A stretch of DNA of 64,000 bases, taken from positions 8,716 to 72,715 of the forward strand of contig JAEVZS010000029.1 in the NCBI GenBank assembly GCA_023392125.1, written 5' to 3'. This DNA comes from Bacteroidota bacterium. Its GTDB lineage: Bacteria; Bacteroidota; Bacteroidia; Cytophagales; Cytophagaceae. The notes beneath the pieces were generated by a model, which did not search any database, had not been told where the DNA came from, and saw nothing but the letters and a program-made list of their open reading frames with translations. The position numbers and the translations under genes were made by a program. Numbering within the stretch: position 1 is the first letter of the stretch; the number at the start of each line of letters is the position of its first letter. Positions 63,301 through 64,000 of the stretch are shown piece after piece.

Positions 63301-64000
63301 GTCTGCAGAGATGGAGTTCTGATCCCAGTTGCCGGACGATTGCCAGGCGGAAAGATTTGCTCTGTTTCCACTGAAAAAGCCTATGCTGGCACCTGTTGTA
63401 TACAGGTTGTTGTAATCCGAATTAAGACCGGTTGCTGAGCTATACAATGCATAGCCACCCGCTGTATTCGAAAAGATATTGTTTCTCAGCAATACAAACG
63501 AGCCGGAGCCATGAGTGATCTCCATAGCACGCGAACCTGTACCACCCTGATATACATGAATATTATTATGATAAATATTCAGATACGTATCATAGTAGCT
63601 GTATAGACCCGTAACATTCCCACTGCCACCGATGCTGATAAAGTTGTTCGAAACAAGACCCCGCTGGCTCGCAGATCCATATGTATACTGCATATAAGCT
63701 CCTGTACCCGCACGGCTCTGAATATCATTCCCACTCAGCACCAAACCGTTGTAGCAGTACACCATGCTCATGCCAACATAGCTGCTATACGTCGATACGC
63801 CTGTTACCTGATTGTTCTCCACAACCGGGGCCGTCTGATAAGTCAGGGTGATTCCACGATAGTAATTGTTCATAATACGGTTGCCGCGGATTACCGTGCC
63901 CCGCTCCCTCGAGGACTCTGCTGTAGAGGTTCCCTCCAGCACTATTCCGTAGCTGCCGCCTTCTATGTGATTGTTGATAAACTGATTGTCGTTGTCAACG
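51304..64000 (-). CDS. Giant modular T9SS adhesin-like protein (partial, >4,231 residues)
   Basis: The frame is open through the right window edge; no start is visible. Order from the N-terminal side: two right-handed beta-helix blocks with Gly/Asn-rich rungs (NNxI..GxYGI) each closed by DIGADEF (~63.9-61.5 kb). Then come Ig-like units with a W-S-T-G core (YLWSTGS, FVWNTGA; ~61.1-60.0 kb), about seven CARDB beta-sandwiches beginning PDLxVxxV (59.6-56.9 kb), an inserted ~500-residue domain, 14 thrombospondin type 3 repeats (53.8-55.2 kb), a Cys-rich segment (53.5-53.8 kb) and cadherin-like units. A type A sorting domain (HVYPNPNNGVFRVDLSN) ends the chain. A surface or released adhesin is likely. 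Confidence 0.92.
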   Translation of the reverse strand, partial: VDNDNQFINNHIEGGSYGIVLEGTSTAESSRERGTVIRGNRIMNNYYRGITLTYQTAPVVENNQVTGVSTYSSYVGMSMVYCYNGLVLSGNDIQSRAGTGAYMQYTYGSASQRGLVSNNFISIGGSGNVTGLYSYYDTYLNIYHNNIHVYQGGTGSRAMEITHGSGSFVLLRNNIFSNTAGGYALYSSATGLNSDYNNLYTTGASIGFFSGNRANLSAWQSSGNWDQNSISADPLYASETDLHVGNVSLNAAGIAVAEVTVDIDGQSRDIHTPDIGADEFGTALADAGLLQVVAPVKPFVAGNHPVLVTLVNNAGNSLQNVTINWEINGQPQPVFEWLGALDEGKTKIVEIGNADFAINTAYTIRAWVSSPNGMEDESNGNDTIRVDDLYAALKGEYTLGQESFNTFHSFEETVHNLVMGGIAGPVVFTVAGGEYNEQIRIPQIVGSSATNTISYRSATGDSTSVILYYQSATSASNYTMALDGADHMTFEKMTIRATGTTNAVAVLLQNGAQGNRFLNNSIEGYASAGTTAGQSVIYSGADIDSDTRFINNLIKGGSYGINLSGNSNGYETGVLVQGNEFTGQSYRAILLQYGGQSIIESNRFVAAGSRSDYTAVYLSQCGNDTRILKNHIQQSTGRYGIILANVQGTAFAPGQVVNNFVVLTGSAQISGIQLSASNYQHIYYNSIHCISVHSGSNALAVSGGGAGNRFVNNIFANTGGGYAVNIGSVGAVEESNYNNLFSTGTQLGYWGSERANLTAWRTASNQDAQSLSVDPLFTADDDLHVRQEALNGAARPIAGITTDIDGDPRHPSTPDIGADEFSGLGNDVGIASVVNPLSGCGYNEPLNVTVAVRNFGSLPQAGFEVAYRVNSGEWEKDTVKVSIGPGASQNFTFSKPVDLSVNGEYRIEVISNLEADQNSANDTISVIVRSHAAMVTSLNFRDSTVCQGSNLRLVAGGGSSYLWSTGSASAQIQVAPTVNTIYSVRITNVNGCVKNDTVRVQVLTLPEKPVISAVGNTALCPGDSILLTSSVESNIRWSDNLTVASRYVSGTGNYTVRHTNASGCSAVSDIFRVNYPVKPRVEASPATAVCLGDTVTLQVVNASEWTWEAGSVNQPLKVSPSVLTTYKVTMENTAGCTYSDSITINVVPRPQILEYSADTTVCAGSPLTLSVQGLAQRFVWNTGAVSGRITVSPTVNTTYRVVADNGAGCSVTDTVFIQVNVTPAPAAPVITYSGSLNLCFGDSVRLSSDQSDNIVWSEGSQASAIWVSEKGNYTVTYRDARGCESVSAPVSIQIENKPSIQAVGSQTLCRGDETELRTVNTQSVVWSTGAVSSAIRVSPVDTTIYYADLRSSLGCLFRDSLKIRVIDPVPPMTVSDVVPENQTLNLTQPFTISWRPGSNSGLYDLYIWPDTTERPVNPRIANTSSIRHEIKDLDYGRNYVWQVVSKNSCYSTESPVYAFHVRELPDLIVENVQIPVFAYSAGDLSVNWDVRNIGKGSTISENWDETVYLSLDTLYDNNDIRLGTVKRLNFLVPGQGYTNYGTFKLPKTVFGDYYVLVRVERPFNGLIESSTTNNIGYAYPLHVSIPATPDLQIVSVAAPAVVFGGDTITVTYGVKNIGNAEAKGKKVTDRTTQSGMTCPNLEHTVWTDELSIGQDPVYFSGTVRVLEGKTIGFRKERFSSDRCYLPGGNAAAVTTQWYNTPDYFSPDSVYYKTFRVKIPHDFYGDYYLHVRTDADRDIDNELFTSNNRSEPKAIQVYLNPPPNLVVKAVSMPAEMQSGQTVPVRWTVSNDGANAPVENAWIDRIYISQLDTFNQQASVEIGYKVRTGGSSLKAGDTYSDELHLKIPDGISGQFYLYVYADASRQVFEYTYEKDNILRSEAPSVIRLAAYPDLVIRNIEHIPQEVTQGDTLSLSWLSYNAGDTIVAQAWSDSYGLVRDTNQARLSTFARHFSAADSVLINNPAGLGARLGYTNDSKLPLPLHIHGTYYLRINSDNTRKVYEHDKEGNNLAHKAIHIRPVYSDLAISCSNVPSVMYAGDQLLIDFEVRNIGEGFTGTLLWEDRLVLSKDSVYSADDVSLHSLRRNGILQPASGYSGQFKINLANTLSGTYYLIARTGSYLNPSTRNMEILPVNDTTQKNNYYAVPVEIRIPETPDLVIDSIIVPDVVLAGERVQATLVIRNAGVATAASGWSFKTELAANPNGAILNGLTGSRVLQTIAPGASINTTVSITIPANLTGNYYLRAIADYLNSVFEYNGEDNNSYAKLIRINPVEASDLVVRQVVIPEKTTPGKEITVSYQIHNQGSGRAVGQIRDDAYFSKDQLLIETNDYLLRTRDHYLDLKPGESVSREITYQMPGVMPGDYFGLARTNTIQSIPETNLGNNTGVSEGTVSASIPVIHTGEPVKSPLDYRERLYYQVAVGENLDMIVYLSSNRSSGNNQIYIAYDRVPGPDDYDYIYKDEGVPNQTILIPETKAGTYYLLITTPDSYYGQQEITLLAEVLPFSILNARASVLGQGVVSNEVQGAGFRTGIALYLEHPVTKALVADAVVTRFKSSMELGLRWNLSNTEEGVYNLVARNADGEIVRLESGIQVEKPTSPEVVYGTIAPASLRVGTVGTWKFTLKSVANVDIPYLEVALYAPAEDQVQRFRTSPNLKKMSDRYPEEYRDQVEIDNFSEYYMTGGEDLDVGNLQVAELLARDVKPGEILEAEISIKATRYSSYPVGYLKVRPLTRKQFIENELDVIEETRKGALLQPEFADASNLVLLNDSAAFATIMLRNNYIATGLLDEEELEGRYDFSPGNSPGTAEYPSIVFHGNGNYLWEINDMNGQAGNDPGWDLLRTTNTLVINANAGNPFTIKVTSLNPDNESGSAANWNPMHTQQWPIAIADQGITGFHVAAFTIDLSDFRKHNSVFGNFSLELSGANTLMLKYVPLEDADGDGTPNVLDKCPLDPKKTEPGICGCGKDDNADADGDGTPDCLDKCPADPDKTEPGDCGCGVADTDSDGDGVADCKDKCPNDPNKTVPGACGCGVDDADSDGDGSPDCRDRCPNDPNKTEPGACGCGVSDKDSDGDGVPDCKDGCPQNPSKTTPGSCGCDRADADSDGDGVVDCLDACPTDRNKVSPGICGCNVPDTDSDGDGVYDCQPDACPADPAKTDPGVCGCGIPDIDSDGDGTPDCIDPCPFDPNKTQPGICGCGTPDTDSDGDGVADCYDQCPNDPNKTEPGSCGCGTPDKDSDGDGTPDCFDNCPENSGKTEPGVCGCDTPDNDSDGDGTLDCNDGCPSDPNKTDPGQCGCGVEDKDTDGDGTPDCQDRCPYDPQKTEPGKCGCYLPDDDSDGDGTPDYCLDKCPNDPEKTSEGACGCGNPDEDSDGDGTPDCNDQCPNDPKKIFRGYCGCNKTEIECLERCASPIFRPNCGGGPGMGNCCTITNVACKLLVGRKMCQKRCLGVALACMLRVPPGPWTAVAGGACAAACWVACDQGRMDLACDAVSDAICVPVYASCDPNEILGPIGYGEAAWVGKHEQLPYVIFFENDPELATAPAQRVEITQKLDSLVNPLSLRLGSFGFGPYVFEVPDNIANYTVTLDLTDSLDILLQVTAGVDIVRKEAFWLLQSIDPLTGLPPLDPMKGFLAVNDSSGIGQGYVSYRILPAAAAVTEDVIQAEASIVFDDNAPIITNTWFNTIDATHPVSWLEDLPSMTYDTTFTVSWSGSDVGSGIAAYQLFVSENGGPFAVYYSDSLAGTDYISATSVEFAGKRGSTYAFYIQAIDSTGNIEPLKTSAQEVHIVNENNTAPKFTLSENEISREEDFEETVIVYVLPGEVPEAEREQIVRYSVEPEVSELVNIVFDNHTGELRITSVKDKFGVQEFVIIANDGQAFNNLHSESLTVTVLPVNDAPEYAGQLANQWLTAGEEFSFTIPSGIFADADPDDQLRYSLSMEDGSELPAWLAFDPAGPTLSGLPEEAQVLVVRMTASDVSGMSASGTFTLTVTDGSVKAILYAEATAICEGTEVSFQIQPAQEMTEPVYSWFINDLIVEGAGDALFTTSGIRQGDRVSAVVSEASDPLQAGKTNVVTMTVRENPEPTVSIDGIVLTASDAESYQWYFNDQSLEYYQQAITVTENGVYQVEVTDEYGCKGKSERLEMVITDYTDRMESIGIHVYPNPNNGVFRVDLSNAAAERADIRIVDARGATMYTATGREIAGGQLAEIDIRYAPAGVYWMIVNLNGKNYVQKIRKE
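53800..55210 (-). repeat. 14 tandem ~99-bp thrombospondin type 3 repeats within the giant gene
   Basis: Each ~33-residue unit follows DSDGDGxxDCxDxCPxDPxKTxPGxCGCG. The Asp positions bind Ca2+ and the Cys pairs can form disulfides. Codon choice differs between units, but short identical blocks recur (for example tccgg/catcgc stretches). Unit 7 carries an extra QP insertion and units 1 and 13 deviate at the first Cys. The first unit begins near 55206 and the last ends near 53810. Confidence 0.9.

Overview
The window looks like chromosomal DNA of a Bacteroidota bacterium, probably of the Chitinophagaceae/Sphingobacteriaceae type. The signs are four proteins with type IX secretion (T9SS) C-terminal sorting domains, Bacteroidota -7 promoter boxes (TAnnTTTG), several domain families typical of the phylum (DUF4625, DUF2911, DUF2147, DUF4272, DKNYY), and a pinensin-like class I lanthipeptide locus. 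Genus cannot be fixed from the sequence. No tRNA, rRNA, CRISPR array or intact insertion sequence was seen.

Layout. 1-1.8 kb: a MerR regulator divergent from two Rossmann-fold oxidoreductases, with an inverted repeat between them. 2.2-3.9 kb: a GliT/thioredoxin-reductase-like flavoprotein with a possible Tat signal, plus a methyltransferase. 3.9-7.9 kb (minus): a DUF4625 lipoprotein and two T9SS cargo proteins. 8.0-9.4 kb (plus): a three-part protein (zinc ribbon, methyltransferase, PqqD/RRE-like domain). 9.4-18.9 kb (minus): a lanthipeptide operon in the transcript order precursor, LanC with a C-terminal extension, C39-peptidase ABC exporter, HlyD adaptor, dehydratase N part, dehydratase C part. 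19.3-21.2 kb: a cold-shock type cluster (DEAD-box helicase with a long structured leader, a small basic protein, a CspA-like protein). 21-38.5 kb: mixed housekeeping and accessory genes (MgtC, aldo/keto reductase, ECF42 sigma/YCII pair, membrane AraC regulator, MBL hydrolase, DUF2911, Crp regulator/SMR pump, DNA alkylation repair, DUF4272, Fic). 38.5-47.5 kb: six large uncharacterised proteins (TPR, zinc-ribbon, DKNYY). 47.5-50.2 kb: a luciferase-like monooxygenase and the enoyl-ACP reductase FabV. 51.3 kb to the window edge: one reading frame of more than 4,230 codons for a giant modular T9SS adhesin-like protein.

Main observation. A 17-bp palindromic operator with consensus TTGCAACA-W-TGTTGCAA (a 7-1-7 type dyad with A/T flanks) occurs five times: two copies at the precursor promoter, two between the divergent T9SS gene and the RRE-methyltransferase, and one upstream of the flavoprotein/methyltransferase pair. 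This predicts that the whole 2.2-18.9 kb interval is one regulon under one repressor. The dyad geometry resembles Fur-family (Fur/Zur/PerR) boxes. The precursor core is rich in His and Cys, and the DUF4625 lipoprotein has a His-rich motif. Together these suggest, as a hypothesis only, a metal-responsive lanthipeptide system, possibly a peptide metallophore, rather than a simple bacteriocin.
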